A stretch of DNA of 23,583 nt from JAENVT01 sp031430695 (lineage in GTDB: Bacteria > Actinomycetota > Acidimicrobiia > Acidimicrobiales > Ilumatobacteraceae): NCBI GenBank assembly GCA_031430695.1, contig JANPBZ010000152.1, forward strand, positions 1 to 23,583, in the 5' to 3' direction. This document shows, piece by piece, positions 1 to 8,462 of this stretch. The translations under genes were made by a program, and so were the position numbers. Within the stretch, counting starts at the first letter, position 1. Each line of letters starts with the position of its first letter. The notes under the pieces were generated by a model. The model ran no database searches, was not told where the DNA came from, and saw only the letters and a list, made by a program, of their open reading frames with translations.

Positions 1-73
1 CAGGCTTAGTCCATCCAGCACGCGGCATCCACCCAAACTACACCCATGTAACACTAACTGAACGGTATTGGGG

Positions 74-1081
74 TTAGCCGATCTCGTCGCAACGAACGAG
101 TCGGCCCTCGCGGTAGGACTTCCACGCTGCCAGACCGATCACCAGCGGAGCGCGGCCGTCGTTGGCCGAGACCGGTGACGGTCCGCCACCCGCCACGTAC
201 TCGATGAACGACTTCCACTCCTCGATGTAGCTCGGGATGTATCGGTCGAGGAAGAAGTACGGGATGGTCGACCCGATCGAACCAGCTGCGGTCCTGCGGA
301 TGCCGGTGTGGCTCGACGGGTTCTCCGACGCTGCCAGACCAGCCGACCCGAAGGCCTCGACGCGCTGGTCGTAGCCGTACACAGCTTGACGGCTGTTGTC
401 GATCGTGGTGATGCATCCGTTCTCGTGACGCAGAATGACGACAGCGGTGTCGACATCACCGGCGTCACCGATCGCCGGATCGACGCGCACGGCAGCCTGC
501 GCGTACACATCGATCACCTCGCTGCCTGTGACGAACCTGGCCATGTCGAAGTCGTGGATCATCATGTCGAGAAAGATCCCGCCCGACACCTTGATGTAAG
601 CGATCGGCGGCGGCGCCGGATCACGACTGGTGATGCGCAACATGTGCAGGTCGCCGACCGACCCGTCGATGACTGCAGCGCGCACCGATGCGTGTGCCGG
701 ATCGAAACGACGGTTGAATCCGACCTGGATGGGCACGCCGCTGGCCTGCACCACGGCCAATGCCTCGTCGACCTTGTCGAGATCGAGCGAGATCGGCTTC
801 TCGCAGAAGATGGCCTTGCCGGCCTGTGCTGACGCGATCAGGAACGGAACGTGGGTGTCGGTGCTGCTGCAGATGGCCACAGCGTCGACATCGGCAGACG
901 ACAGCACCGCGTCGACATCGGCCGTGTGCGGTACGTCGAGCTGAGCGCCAACCGCCGCAGCTGCGTCGGCGTTGATGTCTTGCACCATCGCCAGCGAGGC
1001 ACCCGAAACTTGCCGTGACAGCAGTTCCGCGTGCATCTTGCCGATTCGGCCGACGCCGAGTACCGCGATTCTGAGTGTCAC
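74..1081 (-). CDS. iolG: myo-inositol 2-dehydrogenase, Gfo/Idh/MocA family
   Basis: Predicted to oxidise myo-inositol to 2-keto-myo-inositol (scyllo-inosose) with NAD in the cytoplasm, the entry step of the pathway. 335 aa, the usual family length. The N-terminal Rossmann fold shows GVGRIG at residues 9-14, and EKP lies at 94-96. K95, D172 and H176 line up with the Lys/Asp/His catalytic triad described for Bacillus subtilis IolG (K97, D172, H176). The GTG start at 1081 was chosen because the Rossmann fold begins at once and because it forms a GTGA overlap with the stop of the upstream SDR gene; a longer reading frame upstream runs through that gene and is not plausible. It is the last gene of the inositol series seen here. 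A close Gfo/Idh relative acting on another inositol or sugar remains possible. Confidence 0.87.
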   Translation of the reverse strand: MTLRIAVLGVGRIGKMHAELLSRQVSGASLAMVQDINADAAAAVGAQLDVPHTADVDAVLSSADVDAVAICSSTDTHVPFLIASAQAGKAIFCEKPISLDLDKVDEALAVVQASGVPIQVGFNRRFDPAHASVRAAVIDGSVGDLHMLRITSRDPAPPPIAYIKVSGGIFLDMMIHDFDMARFVTGSEVIDVYAQAAVRVDPAIGDAGDVDTAVVILRHENGCITTIDNSRQAVYGYDQRVEAFGSAGLAASENPSSHTGIRRTAAGSIGSTIPYFFLDRYIPSYIEEWKSFIEYVAGGGPSPVSANDGRAPLVIGLAAWKSYREGRLVRCDEIG

Positions 1082-1893
1082 TGTGGAGTCTCCTGGAGTG
1101 AAGGCTTCGGTGCGTCTCCGGCACCGAGAACGGACTGGTCGTAGTCGACGATGTTGCCGGTCAGCATCCCCGACTCGTCGCTCAGATAGAAGGCAATGAC
1201 CTTGGCAACCTCTGGCGGCTTGATCAGTCGGCCCATCGGCTGGCCGGCCTCGGCGCGTTCGAGCCAGCCGTCGGTGGCTCCGTGGAACTTGCGCTGCGTC
1301 GCGTCTTCGGACTCGGTGTCCATCCAACCCGGGCTGACCTGGTTGACACGGATCTGGTGCCGCATCAGCGAGAAGGCCAGATTGCGGGTCATCGTCTCCA
1401 GCGCACCCTTGGACACGCAGTAGCTGAGGATGAATGGCTGGCCGCCATGACCACTCGTCGAGCCGATGCTGACGGCTGAGCCGGCAACACCCTCGCGGCG
1501 CATGACCTCGGCGGCAGCCTGGATCATGAACATCGGGGCACGAACGTTGACGGCCATCATCTCCTCGAACGCGTCGGGAGTCGCCGTCCACACGTTGTCG
1601 CGCCACGTCGCCGCGGCGACGTTGACGACGCCGTGGATGACGCCGAACTGCTTGTCAGCAGCGCCAACGACCATTCGCGGCGCAGCTGGATCCAACATGT
1701 CGGCCTCGATGAACGACGTGGGCGTGCCAAGCTTCGAGAGCTCTGTTGCCAGCGCCACGCCATTGTCGGCGCTGCGCCCGGCGATCACCAGGCCGGCGGC
1801 GCCGTCGGCAACCACCTGCCGGGCAATTGCCTCACCGAGGCCCTGCGTGCCACCGCTGACCACGATGACCTTGCCCTCGAGCTTCCCGTTCAT
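1078..1893 (-). CDS. SDR-family oxidoreductase in the inositol operon
   Basis: Short-chain dehydrogenase/reductase of 271 aa, classical length. Visible motifs are the glycine-rich cofactor loop GGTQGLG (14-20), NVAA (91-94, in place of the usual NNAG), a serine in the GSTSG segment (S145 or S147), and the catalytic YxxxK pair Y158/K162. It is expected to be cytosolic and NAD(P)-dependent. The substrate cannot be read from sequence; position between iolD and iolG suggests an inositol isomer, an inosose or a deoxy-keto acid intermediate. The ATG at 1893 follows an AGAGG ribosome binding site located inside the end of iolD and overlaps the iolD stop as ATGA. The 3' end overlaps iolG as GTGA, so it is probably translated in step with both neighbours. 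Confidence 0.85.
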   Translation of the reverse strand: MNGKLEGKVIVVSGGTQGLGEAIARQVVADGAAGLVIAGRSADNGVALATELSKLGTPTSFIEADMLDPAAPRMVVGAADKQFGVIHGVVNVAAATWRDNVWTATPDAFEEMMAVNVRAPMFMIQAAAEVMRREGVAGSAVSIGSTSGHGGQPFILSYCVSKGALETMTRNLAFSLMRHQIRVNQVSPGWMDTESEDATQRKFHGATDGWLERAEAGQPMGRLIKPPEVAKVIAFYLSDESGMLTGNIVDYDQSVLGAGDAPKPSLQETPQ

Positions 1894-3740
1894 GTACCAA
1901 TCCTCTGTTGCCGTAGACCACTGACCATTGCGGCTTTGGCAGCCTGTACCTGCGGGCGATCGCTGACCTCGGGTACTCCGACTTCCCAAAAGGCGCCACC
2001 ACCGGTCCACGAATACGCATCGGTCTGCAAGGCGATCACAGTCGTTCGATCGCTGTGCCTCGCTCTGGCGAGCGCAGACTCCAACTCGTGCACCGTCGCG
2101 GCTCGCTCGCTGTTGCACCCCATCGCTGCGGCGTGGGCCGCGAAGTCGACATACACGAGTTCTCGGTGACGGGTGTTCTCGATCTGGTTGTTGAACGGCT
2201 GGCCACCCTGGTTGATCTGCAGCCGGTTGATCACGGCGAATCCGCCGTTGTCACAGACGATCACGATCAGCTTGTGACCCGACAGCACCGAGCTGTACAG
2301 ATCGCTGTTCATCATCATGTACGAGCCGTCGCCGACAAAGGTGATGACTTCGTCGTCGGGTCGAGCCATCTTGGCTCCCCAGGCCCCTGAGATCTCGTAC
2401 CCCATGCATGAGAAGCCGTACTCGCAATCGAAGTCGCCGACTTCTTTCGCCCGCCAACCGTTGATCAGCTCACCGGGCAAGCCGCCGGCGGCGGCCAGCA
2501 CGTAGTCGCCCGGCTGCTGGTTCCGGTCTACAGCACCGATTACCTGGGCGTACGTCGGATGTCCGCTCTCGCCCACTGCCGAAGGCTCGGCGATCCTGTC
2601 GATGTACGAGTGGTACTCGGCGGTGGCGTTCTTGGCCCGCAGCGCCCAGTCTTCGTCGACGGCCCAACCCGCAAGGCCATCGTTCAGCTCACGCAGTCCC
2701 TCGCGTGCGTCGGCAACCAGCGGCAGCGAACGGTGCTTGACCGCATCGAAGAGCGCTGCATTGAGACCGATCAACTGGGCATCGCCGGCAAACGCGGTCC
2801 ACGAGCCGGTTGTGAAGTCCTGCAACCTGGTGCCGACTGCCAGGATCACATCGGCTGCGCCGGCCATTTCGTTGGCGCTGGTGCAACCGGTCACGCCGAC
2901 AGGGCCGGCATTCATGGGATGTGTTGCAGGCAGGCAGGCTCGTCCGGCGACGGTCTCGACAACGGGAACGTTGTGCGCCTCGGCGAATGCAGCGAGCTCC
3001 GCCGCTGCACCCGAGTAACGCGCTCCCCCGCCGGCGATGATCAGCGGCCGCGCCGCTGCTTTCAACGCGGTGATCGCTCGCGCCAGTTGCCCGAGATCGG
3101 CACGCTGGCGGGCGATGTGGTGGATCGTCGTCTCGAAGAACTCGTCGGGGAAATCGAACGCCTCGGCCTGCACATCTTGTGGCAGCGCAAGCGTTGCCGG
3201 CCCACAATCGGCAGGATCGAGCATGACAGCGACGGCGTGGGGCAGCGAGTGGATGATCTGCTCCGGACGCATGATGCGATCCCAGTAACGACTGACCGAT
3301 TTGAAGGCGTCGTTGACCGTGATGGTCGGATCCCCGAAGTGCTCGACCTGCTGCAACACCGGGTCGGGCAAACGGCTGGCGAATGTGTCGCCCGCCAACA
3401 ACAACACCGGCAACCGGTTGGCATGGGCCACCCCCGCTGCGGTGACCATGTTGAGCGCTCCGGGGCCGATCGAGGAGGTGGCGACCATGATCTGTCGACG
3501 GTTGACAGCCTTGGCATAGCCGACAGCAGCAAGCGCCATGCCCTGCTCGTTCTGACCACGCCATGTCGGCATGGCGTCGCCTGCTTCCTGCAACGCGAGC
3601 CCGAGACTGGTCACGTTGCCATGCCCGAAGATCGCGAACACACCAGGAAACAGCGGCACCTCGACATCGTCGATCATCGTTCGCTGTGCAATCAGATAGC
3701 GAACGATTGCCGCTGCTGTTGTGAGTCGTGTGGTGGTCAT
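1890..3740 (-). CDS. iolD: 3D-(3,5/4)-trihydroxycyclohexane-1,2-dione hydrolase
   Basis: Thiamine-diphosphate enzyme expected to open the ring of the trihydroxycyclohexane-dione made by IolE, giving 5-deoxy-glucuronate. 616 aa, in the IolD size range. The N-terminal pyrimidine-binding domain carries the conserved glutamate E65 (in GQNEQG). The C-terminal domain has the ThDP/Mg motif starting at GDGS (470-473) and ending at N498. Between them lies the usual central domain (about 190-370). The ATG at 3740 is one base after the stop of the upstream Gfo/Idh gene and has a strong GGAGG at 3747-3751 with a 6-nt spacer. The wider acetolactate-synthase family shares the fold, but the neighbours iolB, iolC, iolE and iolG make IolD the best call. 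Confidence 0.92.
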   Translation of the reverse strand: MTTTRLTTAAAIVRYLIAQRTMIDDVEVPLFPGVFAIFGHGNVTSLGLALQEAGDAMPTWRGQNEQGMALAAVGYAKAVNRRQIMVATSSIGPGALNMVTAAGVAHANRLPVLLLAGDTFASRLPDPVLQQVEHFGDPTITVNDAFKSVSRYWDRIMRPEQIIHSLPHAVAVMLDPADCGPATLALPQDVQAEAFDFPDEFFETTIHHIARQRADLGQLARAITALKAAARPLIIAGGGARYSGAAAELAAFAEAHNVPVVETVAGRACLPATHPMNAGPVGVTGCTSANEMAGAADVILAVGTRLQDFTTGSWTAFAGDAQLIGLNAALFDAVKHRSLPLVADAREGLRELNDGLAGWAVDEDWALRAKNATAEYHSYIDRIAEPSAVGESGHPTYAQVIGAVDRNQQPGDYVLAAAGGLPGELINGWRAKEVGDFDCEYGFSCMGYEISGAWGAKMARPDDEVITFVGDGSYMMMNSDLYSSVLSGHKLIVIVCDNGGFAVINRLQINQGGQPFNNQIENTRHRELVYVDFAAHAAAMGCNSERAATVHELESALARARHSDRTTVIALQTDAYSWTGGGAFWEVGVPEVSDRPQVQAAKAAMVSGLRQQRIGT

Positions 3741-3741
3741 T

Positions 3742-4914
3742 TCACTCCTCCCTCAGGGAGACGACGTCTTCCCAACGTCCGCTCTCCCAGCTGCGCATCA
3801 CTGCATCTTGCACCGACACGTATTGCAGGGCCTCGCTGAAGCCAGGCGTGTGCTCGCGACCAGCGGCAACCGATTGCAGGAACTCGTGGTCCTCGATGCA
3901 GATCAGATCCTCGAACCCGATGCCGTTGGCGCTTCCGGGCACGAAGTTGCCATGCGGGGGGAAGCGATCGCCGGCGTAGACCGTTGTAAATCCGGTGTGC
4001 TTGTGCTCGGCCGCGATGTAGACGCGCAACTCGTTCATCTTCTCGAAGTTCCACGCGATCGAGCCCTTCGTTCCGTACACCTCGAAACTGTTCTGGCTCT
4101 CCGGGCCGACCATCGATCGGCAGGCCTCGAAGGTGCCACGGGCCCCGGTGTCGAACACACACATCATGCCGACGTAGTCCTCGTTGGTGACCTCGCCCAT
4201 CGGGTCGCCGGGTTTGCCGCGGTCGTAGTGCGTTCCACCGCTGGTGGGCAGAGGCCGCTGCTTGATGAACGTCTCGCCGGTGCCGAACACTCTGCTGATT
4301 CCGCCCACCAAGTAGTGACCGAGGTCGACCGAGTGGCTGAGGATGTCGGTGCTGACGCCATGACCTGCTTGATCGACGAGGAATCGCCATGACAGCAATC
4401 CCATCGGGTCGCTGCCGTACATCGAGAAGAACCGGCCGTAGTAGTTGGTGATCTCACCGATCTCGCCGTTGTCGATCAACTGCTTGGCGTATTGCACCAG
4501 CGGCGCCCACCGGTAGTTGTACCCGACTCCCGTGATCACACCGGCGTGGCGCGCAGCCCGCTCGGCGACCACCGTTTGCGGTGGCGTGCCCCCGACCGGC
4601 TTCTCGCAGAACACAGGCTTGCCGGCGGCAGCAACCGCCTCGACCATCTCGACGTGCAACATGTTGGGCGCGGTGATGAACACGACGTCGACGTCGGGCG
4701 CTTCGACGACCTCGTGCCAGTCAGTGACAGCACGTTGATAGCCGAACGATCGCACCGCGTCGATGCGCCGCGCCTCCACCGTGTCGCTGACCACCACCAG
4801 CTCGGGCTCGTAGTCGCGCTCGAGGAAGTAACTCGGCGCGCGGCGACAACCTCTGCTGTGGGCCTGTCCCATCCAGCCGAAGCCGATCACACCGATTCGT
4901 ATCGTCGTGCTCAC
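3742..4914 (-). CDS. second Gfo/Idh/MocA oxidoreductase of the inositol operon
   Basis: NAD(P)-dependent oxidoreductase of 390 aa, longer than the terminal IolG. The Rossmann motif GFGWMG is at residues 11-16, EKP at 104-106 (candidate catalytic K105), and a D-x3-H-x2-D motif at D190, H194 and D197 matches the family's active-site helix. The GTG start at 4914 was preferred because the fold begins within five residues and the start overlaps the iolB stop as GTGA; upstream codons in the same frame lie inside iolB. Inositol loci often carry extra members of this family acting on scyllo-inositol, D-chiro-inositol or other keto-inositols; which one applies here is not visible. It sits between iolB and iolD, one base before iolD, and is very likely cotranscribed. 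Confidence 0.85.
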   Translation of the reverse strand: MSTTIRIGVIGFGWMGQAHSRGCRRAPSYFLERDYEPELVVVSDTVEARRIDAVRSFGYQRAVTDWHEVVEAPDVDVVFITAPNMLHVEMVEAVAAAGKPVFCEKPVGGTPPQTVVAERAARHAGVITGVGYNYRWAPLVQYAKQLIDNGEIGEITNYYGRFFSMYGSDPMGLLSWRFLVDQAGHGVSTDILSHSVDLGHYLVGGISRVFGTGETFIKQRPLPTSGGTHYDRGKPGDPMGEVTNEDYVGMMCVFDTGARGTFEACRSMVGPESQNSFEVYGTKGSIAWNFEKMNELRVYIAAEHKHTGFTTVYAGDRFPPHGNFVPGSANGIGFEDLICIEDHEFLQSVAAGREHTPGFSEALQYVSVQDAVMRSWESGRWEDVVSLREE

Positions 4915-5807
4915 GTTGTCCTTCCATCCTTCGTCGTCATCGGGCATCGGGGATCGGTGGCCATACCGGTCCATGTGTCGCGGACCCAATGGTGGGTCGG
5001 GTCGTCGCAGAAGGCCATCGACCGTTCGCCCCCTGGCCCGGCGAGCACATTGAGGTAGTACATCGGGTACCCGGGCGCGGCGATGCACGGGCCGTGATAG
5101 CCGCGCGGCACGCAGAACACGTCGCCGTCGCGGATGACCACGTTGATGTCGATCGAGCCGTCGGGGGTGTACGTGCGGTGCATGCCGAAACCATCGGCGG
5201 AGTAATCACTGGTGCCGGCCACACCGATTCGGAAGTAGTAGATCTCCTCGTTGTTGACCGGGCACTCCGGCGAGTCGTCGTGGCGGTGCGGCGGGTAGCT
5301 CGACCAGTTGCCGTCGGGAGTGATCAGCTCGACGCACATCAACTTGTCGGCGTGCGGCCACGCCTCAGGGCTGAGGAAGTTGTTGACCTGGCGCGTGGCC
5401 GGGCCAGCGCCGCGAAGTTCGACCGCCACGTTGTCGGCAGAGCCGTATCGGGCGTCGAGCCGTCGATCACAACGCGCAGTGGCGATCGCCACTTCCCCAC
5501 CAGCGCGCGCCGAAACGACCACGGTGGCGCCCCGCGGGGCGTACGCGAAATCTGTCACTCGATCGAACACGGAGATGCGACCGTCGAGACGAAAATGCTC
5601 GCCATCGATGGTGACGTCGACATTGGTCGCCGACAGCGGCAGCACGACTCCCTCACTCTCACCGAGATCGATAGAGCGCTCTACTTCTGGCGCCAACAAA
5701 AGGACAACGAGACCCGAAAAGGCCCAACCGGCATCGTGGGGTTTCAGCGAAACAACGAGATCGCCGTCGGCGAGCGTGCCGGCGGGTCGATGGAGTGATG
5801 GGCTCAT
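4911..5807 (-). CDS. iolB: 5-deoxy-glucuronate isomerase
   Basis: Cupin-fold isomerase expected to convert 5-deoxy-glucuronate to 2-deoxy-5-keto-D-gluconate. 298 aa, typical of IolB. The diagnostic C-terminal half is intact: SPEAWPHADKL (146-156), a GNWSSYPPHRHDD block (166-178) with likely metal ligands H174 and H176, the glutamate pair E187/E188 followed by IYYFRI, and the GYHGP histidine H238. ATG at 5807 overlaps the aldolase stop as ATGA; the frame continues far upstream into the aldolase gene but that part has no IolB similarity. The end overlaps the next gene as GTGA. A perfect 12-bp operator-like palindrome lies inside the coding sequence (5672-5683), described separately. Confidence 0.93.
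   Translation of the reverse strand: MSPSLHRPAGTLADGDLVVSLKPHDAGWAFSGLVVLLLAPEVERSIDLGESEGVVLPLSATNVDVTIDGEHFRLDGRISVFDRVTDFAYAPRGATVVVSARAGGEVAIATARCDRRLDARYGSADNVAVELRGAGPATRQVNNFLSPEAWPHADKLMCVELITPDGNWSSYPPHRHDDSPECPVNNEEIYYFRIGVAGTSDYSADGFGMHRTYTPDGSIDINVVIRDGDVFCVPRGYHGPCIAAPGYPMYYLNVLAGPGGERSMAFCDDPTHHWVRDTWTGMATDPRCPMTTKDGRTT
5672..5683. promoter_or_regulatory. operator-like palindrome inside iolB
   Basis: A perfect 12-bp palindrome, TAGAGCGCTCTA, whose left ten bases are identical to the core of the intergenic operator beside lacI (12745-12760). It lies in the region encoding about residues 42-45 of IolB. It could be an auxiliary operator or roadblock site for the same LacI-family regulator, but chance occurrence in coding sequence is not excluded. 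Confidence 0.35.
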
Positions 5808-6709
5808 TGCCTGTCCTTTGCGGCCTGCTGTACCAAGTCTGCTGCGCGCGCCACGGCACCTGCAACGTCGCCAGAAGCGGGATACAACAACGACCGTCCG
5901 ATCACGAGGCCGCGCACTGTTGGTTGATGCAGCGCAGCCTCCCACAGTGCAAACGTTGCCTCGGGATCGGGACCAGGAGCGCCACCGAGCAACAGCAGCG
6001 GCTGTGTGGTGACCTTGGCAACTGTGGCGATGTCGGCCGTTGCCTGGATCTTGAGCCACGTGTAGGCGCTCGACCCACCCAATGCCGCACTGACGCCCAC
6101 GGCCTTCACCAAGGCCAGCGGGTCGTTGTCCCACACCGCTTCGCCCATGTCGTTCTTGGTGTAGGGGATCGGCTCGACCATGGCCATCATGTGGGCGTCG
6201 TTGAGTTCCTGCACTGCGACCGCAGCGCTGGCGAGCGTGGGAACGGTGCCGGCATCGTGGTAGTCGATTCGCAGAAGCAGCTTGCCTGCGTCGAGGTTCG
6301 ACGCCTGAAGATGCGCGGTATCGAACGCTGTGAAGCGGTCATCCATCGTCCAACTGGCACCTGCGAGGCCGCCTCGGTTCATGGTGCCGACCGCGACCTT
6401 GTCGTGGAGTGCGCCCAGTAACGCCAGGTCGTCGAGGATCTCGGCGCTCGCCAATACCCCGTCGACCCGTGGGTGTTCGAGAGCGTTGAGCAGGCGGTCG
6501 AGCATCGAGCGCCGGTCGGCCATCGCCAGCGGATCGTCGTACAGGCCGACCATTGCCCGCGCCGTGTGATCCGCGGCGACGATGAACAACATTCCGTCCT
6601 GGGTCAGCGTCGACCGTCGTCGCCGACCCGCAAGCGCTTCGGCGATCCGGTGAGGTGCGCTGACTCGGGTCTCGGTCAGTGAGGCATACGTCTCGTCATC
6701 CAGCAACAC
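5804..6709 (-). CDS. Cgl0159-like (beta/alpha)8 aldolase, probable IolJ-type
   Basis: Predicted (beta/alpha)8 aldolase of 301 aa, resembling the Cgl0159-like proteins of corynebacterial inositol loci (family placement from memory). In this position it is the natural candidate for splitting 2-deoxy-5-keto-gluconate 6-phosphate into dihydroxyacetone phosphate and malonate semialdehyde, the step done by the unrelated class II enzyme IolJ in Bacillus. K220 in YTWLKI is a plausible Schiff-base lysine, and AADH (45-48) and the GGAPGPDPE loop (242-250, likely phosphate-binding) are further conserved-looking segments. The GTG at 6709 is supported by GGAGG at 6716-6720 with a 6-nt spacer, giving a 14-bp overlap with iolC. 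It overlaps iolB as ATGA. The reaction is inferred from context. Confidence 0.8.
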   Translation of the reverse strand: MLLDDETYASLTETRVSAPHRIAEALAGRRRRSTLTQDGMLFIVAADHTARAMVGLYDDPLAMADRRSMLDRLLNALEHPRVDGVLASAEILDDLALLGALHDKVAVGTMNRGGLAGASWTMDDRFTAFDTAHLQASNLDAGKLLLRIDYHDAGTVPTLASAAVAVQELNDAHMMAMVEPIPYTKNDMGEAVWDNDPLALVKAVGVSAALGGSSAYTWLKIQATADIATVAKVTTQPLLLLGGAPGPDPEATFALWEAALHQPTVRGLVIGRSLLYPASGDVAGAVARAADLVQQAAKDRQ

Positions 6710-7667
6710 GGCGGTCCTCCAAAGCTTCGGCGACCTCGGCCAACGTCGGCATGGCGTCGGAGCACAGCAGCCGGGACGCGACGATCGCGCCGGCGACATT
6801 GCAGTACTCGACGATGCGCACGGGCTCCCATCCCGACAACAGCCCGTGAGCCAGCATTCCGCCGAAGGCGTCGCCCGCGCCAAGGCCACAGACAACCTCG
6901 ACGAAATGCGGCGGTACGACCGTGCTGCCTTGCGACGTCGCCACCATCACCCCTTCACCGCCCATCTTGACGACCGCGAGCTCGACCCCACGGTCCAACA
7001 ATCGACGTGCCGCCTCGGTCGGGTCAGCCGAACCCACGGCGACTTCGCACTCCGTGCGATTGCCGACAGCGACTGTGACGTGATCGAGCACCGTGCTGAG
7101 GTCGGCCGTTGCCTCGCCGCGACCACCCGGCCAGAAGTTAGCCCGGTAGTCGATGTCGAACACGACGTGCGCCTTGCGAGCGCGGATCGACAACAACTCC
7201 CAGCACGCCTCGCGAGCCGGAGCCTTGCTGAACCAGGCCCCTGTCAGCCACAGGACGGGTACGTCGACGACGGCCTGTCGATCGATCTCGGAGATGTGCA
7301 ACGTCTGATCCGGGCCCATCGGGTACCGGTACATCAACAATTGCGGATCCTCCGGTGGATCCATTGCCGCAAACGCCAGCGGTGTCGGCATCGAAGGATG
7401 CGTCGACACGTAGCGGGTGTCGACGCCGAACAGTTCGAGCTTGTGGCGCACGTACTGGCCGAACGGGTCGTCGCCTACCTTGGTGAACACGGCTGCGCGA
7501 CGACCGAGGCGCGCGGCTGCGATCGCAACATTCGTGGCGGATCCGCCGATCGACTTGGTGAACGTCTGCGGGTTCATGAAGCCGGCACCGGCCTCGTTTG
7601 CATATAGGTCGACGCAGATGCGGCCGACCGTGATGAGCTCGAGGGTGGTGCCGGAGGGTGGGGTCAT
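6696..7667 (-). CDS. iolC: 5-dehydro-2-deoxygluconokinase, PfkB family
   Basis: Ribokinase/PfkB-family sugar kinase of 323 aa, expected to phosphorylate 2-deoxy-5-keto-gluconate at C6 with ATP. PfkB signature 1 is visible as GGSATNVAIAAARLG (41-55), and signature 2 as GLGAGDAFGG (261-270) with the anion hole and catalytic base D266. The N-terminus TVGRICVDLY (13-22) is typical of IolC rather than ribokinase or fructokinase. ATG at 7667 lies 6 bp after the ATPase stop. Its end overlaps the aldolase gene by 14 bp, placing kinase and aldolase as a functional pair. Other PfkB substrates are possible in principle, but the iolB, iolD and iolE neighbours make this call strong. Confidence 0.9.
   Translation of the reverse strand: MTPPSGTTLELITVGRICVDLYANEAGAGFMNPQTFTKSIGGSATNVAIAAARLGRRAAVFTKVGDDPFGQYVRHKLELFGVDTRYVSTHPSMPTPLAFAAMDPPEDPQLLMYRYPMGPDQTLHISEIDRQAVVDVPVLWLTGAWFSKAPAREACWELLSIRARKAHVVFDIDYRANFWPGGRGEATADLSTVLDHVTVAVGNRTECEVAVGSADPTEAARRLLDRGVELAVVKMGGEGVMVATSQGSTVVPPHFVEVVCGLGAGDAFGGMLAHGLLSGWEPVRIVEYCNVAGAIVASRLLCSDAMPTLAEVAEALEDRRVAG
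6716..6720 (-). promoter_or_regulatory. Shine-Dalgarno GGAGG fixing the aldolase start
   Basis: A perfect GGAGG sits inside the 3' end of iolC, six bases before the GTG at 6709. It supports that GTG over the TTG and CTG codons just downstream and over the long upstream extension of the frame. Confidence 0.75.
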
Positions 7668-7673
7668 CGAGCG

Positions 7674-8462
7674 TCAGCGGATACCGATCTCGTGCTCGAG
7701 TTGCTCGAGCTCCGCGCCGCCCGCCATCAGACGGGTGAGCTCGGTTCGCGAGATCTCGTCCTTGGCGAAGTCCCCCAGGCTGTGCCCACGGTTGAGGAGC
7801 AGGAACCGATCGCCGACGGGGATGGCATGGTTCGGGTTGTGGGTGATGAAGATCACGCCGAGACCGCGATCAGCGGCGGCGCGGGTGTACTTCAGAACGA
7901 CACCGGATTGCTTCACGCCGAGCGCCGAGGTCGGCTCGTCGAGGATCAGCACCCGTGCTCCGAAGTACACGGCTCGGGCGATGGCCACTGATTGCCGTTC
8001 GCCACCCGACAAGGTGCCGACCGGCTGGTCGACATCGCGCAGGTCGATGCCCATCTTGGCCATCTCCTCCTTCGCCGTCTTCTTCATGAATGCGGTGCGC
8101 ATGAGTATGCCCGCGTGCATGGGCTCGACGCCGAGGAAGAAGTTGCGCCAGATCGACAACAACGGTGCCAGGGCGAGATCCTGGAAGACCGCGGCAATGC
8201 CGGCATTGCGGGCGTCGCGCGGCGTGGTGAAATGCACCGGGCTGCCGTACATGGTGTATTCGCCCGAGCTCGGCTGGTGCACGCCGGACAAGATCTTGAT
8301 GAACGTCGACTTGCCGGCGCCGTTGTCGCCGAGCACGCAGGTGACCTTGCCCGCTTCGACCCTGGTGGTGATGTTCTCCAACGCGGTGACGTTTCCGAAG
8401 TACTTGCAGATGTTTCGCAGCTCGAGCAGCGCGTGCTCTTCGTTCGCCTCGGTGATTGTCAT
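7674..8462 (-). CDS. sugar ABC transporter ATP-binding protein (single NBD)
   Basis: Cytoplasmic ATPase of a sugar (CUT2-type) importer, 262 aa with one nucleotide-binding domain, as in FrcA-like systems, rather than the two domains of RbsA or XylG. Motifs: Walker A GDNGAGKST (45-53), Q-loop Q94, signature LSGGE (151-155), Walker B VLILDE (171-176) with E176, and H-loop H208. ATG at 8462 overlaps the permease stop as ATGA, giving tight coupling to its membrane partner; a longer frame upstream is antisense-like sequence inside the permease gene and was rejected. The likely cargo is myo-inositol or a related polyol because the three transporter genes lie between iolE and iolC; the substrate is not provable from the ATPase. 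Confidence 0.92.
   Translation of the reverse strand: MTITEANEEHALLELRNICKYFGNVTALENITTRVEAGKVTCVLGDNGAGKSTFIKILSGVHQPSSGEYTMYGSPVHFTTPRDARNAGIAAVFQDLALAPLLSIWRNFFLGVEPMHAGILMRTAFMKKTAKEEMAKMGIDLRDVDQPVGTLSGGERQSVAIARAVYFGARVLILDEPTSALGVKQSGVVLKYTRAAADRGLGVIFITHNPNHAIPVGDRFLLLNRGHSLGDFAKDEISRTELTRLMAGGAELEQLEHEIGIR

Noticed and set aside
1..73. Terminator or gene at the left edge after iolG
   Set aside because: No stem with a T tract and no supported coding frame is visible in these 73 bases.
3453..3460. GAGCGCTC in iolD (and again at 15472-15479) as further LacI operators
   Set aside because: Only the 8-bp core matches and flanking symmetry is lost; such octamers are expected by chance in GC-rich coding DNA.
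2559..3839. Plus-strand open frame of 426 codons opposite iolD
   Set aside because: It is antisense to a strongly supported ThDP enzyme, is rich in Arg/His/Gly without any fold motif, and reflects high GC at third positions.
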